In this document: positions 1-5,608 of the stretch, in pieces
Numbering within the stretch: the stretch's first letter is position 1
Layout of the letters: each line of letters begins with the position of its first letter
Assembly: GCA_030591405.1 (NCBI GenBank)
Contig: JAUVBC010000169.1
Location: 1-5,663, forward strand
DNA: 5,663 bases
Reading direction: 5' to 3'
Source of the DNA: Candidatus Zixiibacteriota bacterium
GTDB lineage: Bacteria; Zixibacteria; MSB-5A5; GN15; PGXB01
Notes under the pieces: model-generated
The model's database searches: none
What the model was told of the DNA's origin: nothing
What the model saw: the letters and a program-made list of their open reading frames with translations, nothing else
Made by a program: the position numbers and the translations under genes

Positions 1-1164
1 AAACTGACTCTCAGGCCAGAGCGTGTGAATGCCTTGATGGGTACCAATATCTCAAAAGGGCGAATGATTAAGATATTGGAAGGCATGGAATTCAGTGTCG
101 TAGATAAAGGAACACTTGAGGTAACGGTGCCAACGTTTACTGCCGATGTGACCCGTGAAGTTGATTTAATTGAGGAAATAATACGTATTGAAGGGTTTGA
201 CTCGGTTCCGGATTCAATTCATAATTCAGGCCCGCTTTTTACACCTCGGCATGCAGACGATAATTTCTATGACAGTAGTCGGGCTGTAATGACTGCACTT
301 GGATTTGACGAAATGTATAGTCCCGGTTTGGCCGATGCAAAGCTTCTGTCAAAAGTATCTGGCGATGATCCGCAATTAAAAGTTCTCAATCCGATCGCCG
401 ATGATTTGACTGTTATGCAAAACAGCCTGTTTTACTCATTATTAAAAGCTGTCTCTCATAATATTTCGCACCGGAATATTAATTTGAAGCTGTTTGATAT
501 GGGCCGTATTTATCTGCCGGGAAATCCGCCTTATGAAGAAGAAAAGATAGGCCTGACAGTTACCGGGAAAGCAGATGATTTTTGGTATAATAAGGGTCGA
601 ATATTTGATTTTTACGATTTAAAAGGGGCAATAAATGCCTTTTTGAGATTAAGTCATATATCACCAATTGACTATGTCGCGACACAACATTTCAGTCTTG
701 ACGACTCCTGCTCGTTTGAGTTGCAGTTTAGCAATAAAACAATTGGTTATGCCGGCCAGATTAAACCAAAAATTGCCAAACATTTTGATGTCAAACAGAA
801 TGTTTTTGCTGCAATGCTCGATTTCAGACTGCTTCTTGAAAATATCCAGCAGGAATCAACATTTAAGTCGCTGCCTCGCTTCCCGGCTGCTCCACGTGAT
901 TTGGCGGTGATTGTTGACGAATCGGTAGAAGTCGGTTCGCTTATGGATGAGATTAGGCAATCAAGCGGTCCATTATTGGAAAAGGTAGAACTGTTTGATC
1001 TGTTCACCGGTAAGCAGGTTGGTGAAGGCAAAAAATCTATTGCTTTTTCGATGATATACCGTTCACCTGAGAAAAGCCTGGAAAGCGATGAAGTCAGTAA
1101 AGTTCACCAAAAAATTGCTGATAACCTAAACAAGAAATTTAAAGCGCAAATTCGCGAGGCCTGA
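1..1164 (+). CDS. pheT: Phenylalanine--tRNA ligase beta subunit, C-terminal part (5'-partial)
   Basis: This is the beta chain of the cytoplasmic alpha2beta2 phenylalanyl-tRNA synthetase, which charges tRNA-Phe. The reading frame is open from base 1 (KLTLRPERVNALMG), so the gene starts upstream; the in-frame GTG at 25 lies inside a conserved block and is not a real start. About 387 residues are visible, roughly half of a typical ~800-residue PheT. In order: B5 domain (about 1-70, with the conserved acidic stretch DLIEEIIRIEGFD at 55-67); the catalytic-like core that does not itself catalyse (about 75-285); and the FDX-ACB anticodon-binding domain (about 288-387), opening RFPAAPRDLAVIVDE and containing KKSIAFSMIYRSPEKSLE. 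The N-terminal tRNA-binding and B3/B4 domains lie outside the window. It ends in TGA one base before the next ATG, so the downstream gene is probably translationally coupled. Identification is firm from motifs and domain order. Confidence 0.97.
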   Translation, partial: KLTLRPERVNALMGTNISKGRMIKILEGMEFSVVDKGTLEVTVPTFTADVTREVDLIEEIIRIEGFDSVPDSIHNSGPLFTPRHADDNFYDSSRAVMTALGFDEMYSPGLADAKLLSKVSGDDPQLKVLNPIADDLTVMQNSLFYSLLKAVSHNISHRNINLKLFDMGRIYLPGNPPYEEEKIGLTVTGKADDFWYNKGRIFDFYDLKGAINAFLRLSHISPIDYVATQHFSLDDSCSFELQFSNKTIGYAGQIKPKIAKHFDVKQNVFAAMLDFRLLLENIQQESTFKSLPRFPAAPRDLAVIVDESVEVGSLMDEIRQSSGPLLEKVELFDLFTGKQVGEGKKSIAFSMIYRSPEKSLESDEVSKVHQKIADNLNKKFKAQIREA

Positions 1165-1165
1165 T

Positions 1166-1402
1166 ATGTCGGATAGTATGAAATTGCTGGAAGAGAAGAT
1201 AGGCAAGGCGATTGAGCTGGTTGATAAATTATCTGCAGAGAATGATAGCTTTATTCAGGAGAATGAACAGCTTAAAGCCGAATTGGGTAAACTTCGGATT
1301 GAAATGAGTGAAATCGAGGACCGCGACAGACAAAAATCCGAAAAAGTAAAAACAAAATTAAACAATATTTTGATAAAACTTGAAAATATGGAACAATTAT
1401 AA
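1166..1402 (+). CDS. zapB: ZapB-like short coiled-coil cell-division protein
   Basis: A 78-residue protein that is almost entirely heptad-patterned and charged, with no membrane segment or signal peptide. Length and layout match ZapB (about 80 residues in E. coli), a cytoplasmic coiled coil that binds ZapA and bundles at the FtsZ ring. The N-terminus (LLEEKIGKAIELVDKL) and the C-terminal tail (KLNNILIKLENMEQL) resemble the two ends of E. coli ZapB. The gene starts one base after the pheT stop; GAGG at 1156-1159 inside the last pheT codons gives a 6-base spacing to ATG 1166, better than the second in-frame ATG at 1178. Being immediately upstream of zapA supports the call. Coiled coils match many things by composition alone, so the family call rests on length, the end motifs and the neighbour; a generic coiled-coil protein is the alternative. 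Confidence 0.78.
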   Translation: MSDSMKLLEEKIGKAIELVDKLSAENDSFIQENEQLKAELGKLRIEMSEIEDRDRQKSEKVKTKLNNILIKLENMEQL

Positions 1403-1416
1403 AAGATATTATTTGC

Positions 1417-1446
1417 TTGACAATTAAAGCTGAGGTATCGTATTCT
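1417..1446 (+). promoter_or_regulatory. Candidate sigma70-type promoter for zapA
   Basis: A perfect -35 TTGACA (1417-1422) is followed, after 18 bases, by TATTCT (1441-1446, four of six matches to TATAAT). It lies in the 103-base gap between the zapB-like gene and zapA. Predicted transcription would begin near 1453 and leave about 53 bases of leader before the zapA ATG. No terminator hairpin separates the two genes, so this would be an internal promoter adding to read-through from pheT. The hexamers are seen directly; activity is inferred. Confidence 0.6.
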
Positions 1447-1505
1447 TTTGTAAAGAAGATATAGAAGATTAGTTAGATTATTTAATTAAGGACATTGGTT
1501 AGAAA

Positions 1506-1811
1506 ATGCCCGATATTTCTGATAAAAACCAGGTTGCAAAGGTTGTAATTTTCGGCGAAGAATACTCGGTTAGGAGTTCTGATGACCACGAGTATGTCTT
1601 AAGCGTTGCCGAATATGTGGATAAAAAAATGCGTGATATTGCGGCGAAAAATAAAAGTATGTCGCCCAATAAAATAGCCATTTTAACCGCCTTAAATCTG
1701 GCCGGGGAGCTGTTTGATATTAAAAGAAAAAGCGGCGATGATCTTTCAGAAGTAGATTCCCGGGCAAAAAATATCCTTGAAATGCTTGATAAGAAGCTGT
1801 CTTTAGATTAG
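1506..1811 (+). CDS. zapA: Cell division protein ZapA
   Basis: ZapA is a small cytoplasmic protein that binds FtsZ, cross-links protofilaments and stabilises the Z ring; ZapB joins the ring through it. The 101-residue product matches the family length and plan. An N-terminal beta-rich head (VVIFGEEYSVRSSDDHEYV, about 13-31) is followed by the family helix AEYVDKKMRDIA, then KIAILTALNLAGELFDIK and a C-terminal coiled coil (about 70-98) used for dimer and tetramer formation. The start ATG 1506 has AAGGA at 1488-1492, a rather long 13-base spacing, so initiation may be only moderate. It has its own candidate promoter upstream and sits between the zapB-like gene and rny. No missing key segment is visible. 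Confidence is high from the GEEY and ALNLAGELF signatures. Confidence 0.93.
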   Translation: MPDISDKNQVAKVVIFGEEYSVRSSDDHEYVLSVAEYVDKKMRDIAAKNKSMSPNKIAILTALNLAGELFDIKRKSGDDLSEVDSRAKNILEMLDKKLSLD

Positions 1812-1820
1812 ACTGGCCAA

Positions 1821-1865
1821 TTATTTTTGCTATTTCTTTTCTGACTTTCTTTAATCTTCTCTTTT
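1821..1865 (+). other. Pyrimidine-rich tract in the zapA-rny gap
   Basis: Of these 45 bases, 38 are pyrimidines and 30 are T, giving strong strand asymmetry just after the zapA stop. There is no GC-rich stem before the T run, so it does not look like an intrinsic terminator. In mRNA it would be a mostly unstructured U-rich stretch, which could serve as an entry or cleavage site for an endonuclease or a binding site for a chaperone or Rho; none of these is shown by the sequence alone. Confidence 0.4.
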
Positions 1866-1883
1866 GACATAAACTGATATAGA
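1864..1883 (+). promoter_or_regulatory. Weak promoter elements upstream of rny
   Basis: A perfect TTGACA lies at 1864-1869, but no -10 box sits at the usual 16-18 base spacing. Only 8 bases downstream is an extended -10-like element, TG-A-TATAGA (1875-1883). The two cannot work together as a standard promoter; the extended -10 might act without a proper -35. rny is therefore either read through from the zapA promoter or driven by a weak start near 1890. Low confidence. Confidence 0.25.
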
Positions 1884-1910
1884 TTTTCCCTCATTATTTA
1901 AGAGGGGAAG
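1884..1910 (+). promoter_or_regulatory. Hairpin in the rny leader abutting the ribosome-binding site
   Basis: The left arm 1884-1892 pairs with 1902-1910 across a 9-base AT loop. The core is CCCTC/GAGGG, extended outward by a T-G wobble, two T-A pairs and a last T-G wobble. The right arm takes in the first three bases of AAGGAGG (1908-1914), the Shine-Dalgarno of rny, which lies only 4 bases before ATG 1919. Folding could therefore limit ribosome access. Pairing is seen directly; a regulatory role is inference. Confidence 0.45.
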
Positions 1911-1918
1911 GAGGACCT

Positions 1919-3484
1919 ATGGACGGAACTCTTGTTACTGTTCTTGCTTCTATAATTGCTGCGGGGGTTGGATTTGTCGCAGCCTGGATAGTCTTAAAAC
2001 GTGTCGGCGACAGTAAAATCGCCAATGCCGATGAAAACGCCAAAAAGATTGTTTCAGAGGCAAATAAAGAAGCTGTAATCATAAAAAAAGAAGCCGCTCT
2101 TGAAGCCAAAGAAGAGCTATATAAGGCAAAATCTACTCTTGAACGCGAACAACAGAATAAAAGGAATGAAGTTCAGAGAATAGAAAAGCGTTTGGCAGAT
2201 AAAGAATCTGATCTCGATAAGAAGCTTGATATACTCGGAAATAAGGAAAAAGATTTTCAATTTCGTGAGAGAAGTTTAAGCGGCCGCGAGAAAGGAATAA
2301 CTCTGCGCGAGGATGAATTGGCCAAGGCACTTCAGATACAGAATGAAAAACTTGAAAAAATTGCTCAGATGACGGCGGAAGAGGCAAAAAACGAACTTAA
2401 AGAGAATCTTTTGGGTGAAGCTAAAATCGAAGCGGCTGCGATGGTAAAGGAAATTAAGGATATCGCGGAGCGTAACGCCGATAAAGAGGCCAAGGAAATT
2501 ATTCTTGGAGCCGTTTACAGATGTGCCGCCGATCATGTTGTCGAATCAACTGTCTCTGTTGTCAATTTACCAAACGAAGAAATGAAAGGTCGAATAATCG
2601 GACGTGAAGGTCGTAATATTCGCTCATTTGAGACGGCGACCGGAATCGATGTTATTGTCGATGATACTCCCGAAGCGGTTATTTTGTCAGGTTACGATCC
2701 GATTCGCCGGGAGATCGCAAAGATGTCCCTTGAAAAATTAATCAAAGACGGCCGAATTCATCCCACTCGTATTGAAGAAGTGGTAGAAAAGAGCGAGAGT
2801 GAGATGGAGGTGATCGTCCGTGAAATCGGTGAACAAGCCTGCTTTGATGTTGGGATTCAGGGAGTCCATGTTGAGGCAATCAAATTGCTCGGTAAACTTA
2901 ATTATCGTACTTCTTACGGCCAAAACGTTCTTCAGCATTCAAAGGAAGTTGCGGCACTGGCCGGGCTGATGGCGGCCGAGCTTGGTTTGGATCCGATTAT
3001 GGCCAAACGAGCCGGACTGCTTCATGATCTTGGAAAAGCTATTGACCGCGAAACCGAGGGAACGCATACCGAAATCGGAGCCAGTTTCCTGAGACGTTTG
3101 AATGAACATCCGATAGTGATAAATGCGGTTGAATCTCATCATGGCGATGTTCCTCAGGAGACGCCGTATCCTGTTTTAGTGCAGGCTGCCGATGCTATCT
3201 CCGGTGCCCGTCCGGGTGCCCGCAGGGAACCGCTTGAAGCATACATCAAACGGCTCGAAAAACTTGAGGAACTGGCCGACTCATTTAAGGGTGTGTCGAA
3301 GGCATTTGCTATTCAGGCTGGCCGGGAAATCAGAGTTATTGTTGAATATGAATCGGTTGACGATCTTGCCGCATCAATATTGGCCGGTGATATTGCCCGT
3401 AAGATTGAACTTGAAATGGAATATCCGGGACAAATTAAAGTAACTGTAATTCGTGAATCGCGCTCGACAGAGTATGCAAAATAG
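1919..3484 (+). CDS. rny: Ribonuclease Y (membrane-anchored endoribonuclease)
   Basis: RNase Y is an endonuclease that starts bulk mRNA decay by cutting single-stranded, often AU-rich RNA, working from the inner face of the membrane. The 521-residue length equals that of the Bacillus enzyme (about 520). In order: a short N-terminal membrane helix (about residues 4-27, LVTVLASIIAAGVGFVAAWI); a long charged coiled coil (about 30-205); a KH RNA-binding domain with the G-x-x-G loop GREG at 228-231; and an HD phosphohydrolase domain with H340, the H369-D370 pair in LLHDLGKAID, H383, H407-H408 and D425, all metal-site positions of HD enzymes. Nothing essential is missing. ATG 1919 follows a strong AAGGAGG at short spacing and gives the correct membrane anchor. 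ymdB follows after 9 bases, a known conserved pairing. The upstream leader may control its translation. Confidence 0.97.
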   Translation: MDGTLVTVLASIIAAGVGFVAAWIVLKRVGDSKIANADENAKKIVSEANKEAVIIKKEAALEAKEELYKAKSTLEREQQNKRNEVQRIEKRLADKESDLDKKLDILGNKEKDFQFRERSLSGREKGITLREDELAKALQIQNEKLEKIAQMTAEEAKNELKENLLGEAKIEAAAMVKEIKDIAERNADKEAKEIILGAVYRCAADHVVESTVSVVNLPNEEMKGRIIGREGRNIRSFETATGIDVIVDDTPEAVILSGYDPIRREIAKMSLEKLIKDGRIHPTRIEEVVEKSESEMEVIVREIGEQACFDVGIQGVHVEAIKLLGKLNYRTSYGQNVLQHSKEVAALAGLMAAELGLDPIMAKRAGLLHDLGKAIDRETEGTHTEIGASFLRRLNEHPIVINAVESHHGDVPQETPYPVLVQAADAISGARPGARREPLEAYIKRLEKLEELADSFKGVSKAFAIQAGREIRVIVEYESVDDLAASILAGDIARKIELEMEYPGQIKVTVIRESRSTEYAK

Positions 3485-3493
3485 AAAGAAGTA

Positions 3494-4282
3494 ATGGCTC
3501 AAATTAAGGTACTGTTTTTTGCAGATGTGGTTGGGAAACCGGGCCGATTTGTTCTTGCAGAGATGTGCAAATCTCTGAAAGAAAAATATGAAGCCGACTA
3601 TGTTATTGCTAATACTGAAAATGCTGCTGGGGGGTTCGGCATCACGCCGGAGATGAGCCGTAAGATATTTTCTTATGGGGTCAATTGTCAGACCTCTGGC
3701 AATCATATCTGGGATAGAATGGATATCCAGCCGTATCTTGATGAAGAACCAAGACTGATAAGACCGGCTAATTTCCCACTCGGAGCTCCTGGCACGGGCA
3801 GCTTTATGGATGAGGCCAATGGTGTCAAAATAGGTATTCTCAACCTGATGGGCCGAACCTATATGAAAGATTTGGACTGTCCATTTCAAGTGGCAGACCG
3901 TGAACTGAGTAAGCTCAGACAGTTGACCGACACTATTATCGTTGATTTTCATGCTGAGGCAACGTCGGAAAAGCAGGCGATGTTAGCTTATCTTGATGGC
4001 AAAGTATCGGCAATTATCGGAACGCATACGCATGTCCAGACCGCCGATGAACGGATAACAAGTCGCAATACTGCTTATATTACCGATGTCGGTATGACCG
4101 GACCGCATGACTCAATTATTGGAATGGCGATTGGACCATCACTGGGACGATTTCTGACCGGTATGCCAAAACGATTCACCTGCGCCAGTGATGATATCAA
4201 AATCAGCGGAGTGGTTCTGACTATTAATGGAGAAAATGGTGCTGCGGAAAAAATCGAAAGATTCGTGGTTGATTATGGATAA
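3494..4282 (+). CDS. ymdB: YmdB-family metallophosphoesterase (TIGR00282)
   Basis: This is a calcineurin-like dinuclear metallophosphoesterase of 262 residues, close to Bacillus subtilis YmdB (about 264), which hydrolyses 2',3'-cyclic nucleotides in vitro and affects biofilm and motility decisions. Metal ligands are visible in order: D11 in FADVVGKPGR, E42-N43 in NTENAAGGFG, N70-H71 in SGNHIWD, H153 in DFHAEATSEK, and H178/H180 in GTHTHVQTAD. The ITDVGMTGPHDSIIGM block is also typical. There is no signal peptide, so it is cytosolic. It starts 9 bases after rny with only a weak purine-rich site (AAAGAAG) ahead of ATG 3494, suggesting translational coupling to rny. The name is shared with an unrelated E. 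coli macrodomain protein; this is the phosphoesterase. The substrate in this organism is unknown. Confidence 0.94.
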   Translation: MAQIKVLFFADVVGKPGRFVLAEMCKSLKEKYEADYVIANTENAAGGFGITPEMSRKIFSYGVNCQTSGNHIWDRMDIQPYLDEEPRLIRPANFPLGAPGTGSFMDEANGVKIGILNLMGRTYMKDLDCPFQVADRELSKLRQLTDTIIVDFHAEATSEKQAMLAYLDGKVSAIIGTHTHVQTADERITSRNTAYITDVGMTGPHDSIIGMAIGPSLGRFLTGMPKRFTCASDDIKISGVVLTINGENGAAEKIERFVVDYG

Positions 4283-4308
4283 TAATTCTATGATGAGGAA
4301 ATAGGATA

Positions 4309-5193
4309 ATGGCAGCTACTATTATCAGCGGTAAAAAAGTTTCCAATGAAATAAAAGAAGAATTAAAAATTAAAGTCGATGCTCTTATAGCTAAAGGAAT
4401 CACTCCAGGATTGGCGGCGGTCTTGATTGGCGAAGATCCGGCATCGGCCACTTATGTTAGAAGCAAAGCCAGGGCTTGTGAAAAAATCGGCGTTTATTCA
4501 GAAGTTATCAGGCGCTCGGCTGATATTACAACTGAGGAATTAATTAGTATCATCGAAGATTTGAATAACCGCGAAGAAATTGACGGCATTCTGGTGCAGT
4601 CGCCGCTTCCGAAACATATTGATGAGCGGGCAATGACACTGCTTATTGACCCCAAAAAAGATGTCGATGGTTTTCATCCGTTTAATGTTGGTATGACCCT
4701 GATTGGTCAGCCGACTTTTCAATCATGCACCCCTTATGGTATAATGGAACTATTGCGTCGCTATGAGATTGATCCCTCCGGCAAAGAAGTTGTTATTCTG
4801 GGTCGTTCTAATATTGTTGGCAAACCGATGGGGGCGATGTTGGTTCAAAAGGCACAAGGTGCCAATGCCACAGTAACGACGGCTCATTCCCGAACCAAGG
4901 ACTTTCCTGAAGTATGCAGAAGGGCTGATATACTTATTGCCGCTATCGGCCAACCTGAGTTTGTCAAAGGCGATTGGATCAAGGATGGAGCGGTCGTTAT
5001 TGATGTTGGTATCAATCGGGTGGTTGACAGTTCCAAAGAAAAGGGATATCGGCTTTGCGGTGATGTCGATTATGCCGAGTGCGAGAAAAAAGCCTCATTT
5101 ATTACCCCAGTCCCGGGTGGGGTTGGTCCAATGACAATTGCGATGCTTTTGACCAATACAGTTAAATCGGCGCAACAACGCTTATTATTGTAA
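4309..5193 (+). CDS. folD: Bifunctional methylenetetrahydrofolate dehydrogenase / methenyltetrahydrofolate cyclohydrolase
   Basis: FolD interconverts 5,10-methylene-, 5,10-methenyl- and 10-formyl-tetrahydrofolate in the cytosol, supplying one-carbon units for purines and initiator fMet. The 294-residue protein is full length (E. coli about 288). The catalytic domain carries Y49 and K53 in YVRSKARACE, Q97 in DGILVQSPLPKHID, and D120 in KDVDGFHPFNVG, matching the known Tyr/Lys/Gln/Asp active-site set. The Rossmann domain has GRSNIVGKPM at 165-174, and the C-terminal signature PVPGGVGPMT is at 267-276. NADP versus NAD use cannot be settled by eye. ATG 4309 is chosen because GAGG at 4295-4298 is well spaced; the closer AGGA (4303-4306) is too near. 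It lies 26 bases after ymdB, so it is probably in the same transcript, and a short terminator-like hairpin overlaps its stop codon. Confidence 0.97.
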   Translation: MAATIISGKKVSNEIKEELKIKVDALIAKGITPGLAAVLIGEDPASATYVRSKARACEKIGVYSEVIRRSADITTEELISIIEDLNNREEIDGILVQSPLPKHIDERAMTLLIDPKKDVDGFHPFNVGMTLIGQPTFQSCTPYGIMELLRRYEIDPSGKEVVILGRSNIVGKPMGAMLVQKAQGANATVTTAHSRTKDFPEVCRRADILIAAIGQPEFVKGDWIKDGAVVIDVGINRVVDSSKEKGYRLCGDVDYAECEKKASFITPVPGGVGPMTIAMLLTNTVKSAQQRLLL

Positions 5194-5210
5194 AGGGCGC
5201 GTTCCCTTTT
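5192..5210 (+). terminator. Weak intrinsic terminator at the folD stop
   Basis: AAAGGG (5192-5197) pairs with CCCTTT (5204-5209) across a 6-base loop and runs into a short T run (TTTT, 5207-5210). The left arm shares bases with the folD TAA stop. Only three GC pairs and a short T tract are present, so termination is likely partial. Confidence 0.45.
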
Positions 5211-5227
5211 CGATATTTTCAAAAATC

Positions 5228-5243
5228 AATATTTAAAAATATT
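5228..5243. repeat. AT-only inverted repeat upstream of the TTGACA box
   Basis: AATATTT (5228-5234) and AAATATT (5237-5243) are perfect inverted copies separated by 2 bases, within a very AT-rich tract (5211-5293). It lies about 15 bases before the TTGACA at 5258, where A/T tracts can act as an UP element for RNA polymerase. It could equally be chance in AT-rich spacer. Confidence 0.3.
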
Positions 5244-5257
5244 TTCACATTATTATT

Positions 5258-5292
5258 TTGACAATTTCAATTTAATTACGTAACTATATATA
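5258..5292 (+). promoter_or_regulatory. Possible promoter for a small RNA downstream of folD
   Basis: A perfect TTGACA (5258-5263) sits in an intergenic AT-rich stretch. The best -10 at acceptable spacing is AACTAT (5282-5287, 18-base spacer, only three matches). The better-looking TATATA (5285-5290) is 21 bases away, which is too far for a standard promoter. Upstream A/T tracts could help. Transcription would begin near 5293 and meet the strong terminator about 75 bases later. The -35 is convincing; the -10 is not. Confidence 0.35.
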
Positions 5293-5293
5293 T

Positions 5294-5370
5294 GTGCTCT
5301 TTGCCTTAACAGGCAAAAATATCTGGCGGTGTCCGGAATCTCCCAATTCCCACCGCCAGTTTTTGTTTTT
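5294..5370 (+). ncRNA. Candidate small RNA of about 75 nt with two hairpins
   Basis: Between the folD stop and the oppositely oriented rubredoxin gene, a possible promoter is followed by two hairpins. The first is TTTGCCT/AGGCAAA with a TAAC loop (5300-5317), with no T run after it on either strand. The second is a strong intrinsic terminator (5323-5370). Because folD already has its own weak terminator and no + strand gene follows, the arrangement fits a free-standing short transcript. It matches no RNA family I recognise and is too short for 6S RNA. The main alternative is that the whole block is just a bidirectional terminator for the convergent folD and rubredoxin genes. Confidence 0.35.
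5323..5370 (+). terminator. Strong Rho-independent terminator, probably bidirectional
   Basis: CTGGCGGTG (5323-5331) pairs perfectly with CACCGCCAG (5351-5359). Inside, after a 3-base bulge, GGAAT (5335-5339) pairs with ATTCC (5346-5350) around a 6-base loop. TTTTTGTTTTT (5360-5370) follows directly, a textbook tail. On the - strand the same stem is followed by ATATTTTTG (5322-5314), so it can also end rubredoxin transcription, whose stop codon is about 25 bases away. Confidence 0.88.
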
Positions 5371-5383
5371 ATGAAAAGTTGGC

Positions 5384-5548
5384 CTATATCTCAATCTTGA
5401 AAAACATACTTTTATCGACACCGCAAATCGGACACTCCCAATCATCGGGGATATCTTCGAATTTTGTCCCAGGAGCAATATCGCTATCGGGATCACCCAA
5501 CTCCGGATCATAGATATAGCCACAAGCCTCACATTCCCATTTATCCAA
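5384..5548 (-). CDS. Rubredoxin
   Basis: A 54-residue one-iron electron-transfer protein, at the usual rubredoxin length of 52-54. The four iron-binding cysteines are C6 and C9 (WECEACGYIYDP) and C39 and C42 (DWECPICGVDKSMF), with the conserved APGTKFEDIPDDW block between them. Acidic residues (15) far outnumber lysines (4), as usual for this soluble protein. Start: TTG at 5548-5546, 5 bases after GGAGG (complement 5558-5554), giving the normal N-terminus (fM)DKWEC; the nearby ATGs are out of frame and reach a stop within three codons. It is monocistronic in this window, with its own promoter and a shared terminator, and convergent with folD. No partner oxidoreductase is visible, so its redox role (oxygen or peroxide reduction, or another acceptor) cannot be set. 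Confidence 0.96.
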   Translation of the reverse strand: MDKWECEACGYIYDPELGDPDSDIAPGTKFEDIPDDWECPICGVDKSMFFKIEI

Positions 5549-5578
5549 ATCGACCTCCGTTAACTTAATATTTGGAGT

Positions 5579-5608
5579 ATTATAAACAGAAAAGATATTT
5601 TAAGACAA
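5579..5608 (-). promoter_or_regulatory. Promoter of the rubredoxin gene
   Basis: Read on the - strand, TTGTCT (5608-5603, four of six matches to the -35) and a perfect TATAAT (5584-5579) are separated by 18 bases. Transcription should start near 5572, leaving about 24 bases of leader with GGAGG before the TTG start. No operator-like palindrome is evident between them. Confidence 0.7.

Noticed and set aside
25..27. In-frame GTG as the start of the first gene
   Set aside because: The frame is open to base 1 and the preceding residues KLTLRPER continue the conserved B5 domain of PheT, so the gene is cut by the window edge.
668..1031. Open frames on both strands within pheT (668-910 + and 747-1031 -)
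   Set aside because: They overlap the conserved catalytic-like core and FDX-ACB domain of PheT and show no motif of their own.
1811..1830. Terminator after zapA (TGGCCA followed by a T run)
   Set aside because: The only palindrome is six bases with no loop, so it cannot form a terminator stem.
1812..1918. 6S RNA gene downstream of zapA, as in Gammaproteobacteria
   Set aside because: The gap is 107 bases, too short for a ~180-nt 6S RNA, and lacks the long bulged stem.
3374..3952. A 192-codon open frame on the - strand opposite the rny end and ymdB
   Set aside because: It lies opposite two firmly identified genes, has no recognisable domain, and its composition is that of a reverse-frame shadow.
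5024..5029. TTGACA inside folD as a promoter
   Set aside because: It is within conserved coding sequence (a Val-Asp-Ser stretch) and no good -10 was apparent.
5284..5532. An 82-codon - strand frame overlapping rubredoxin
   Set aside because: It is in a different frame from the rubredoxin gene, runs through the strong terminator, and has no recognisable features.
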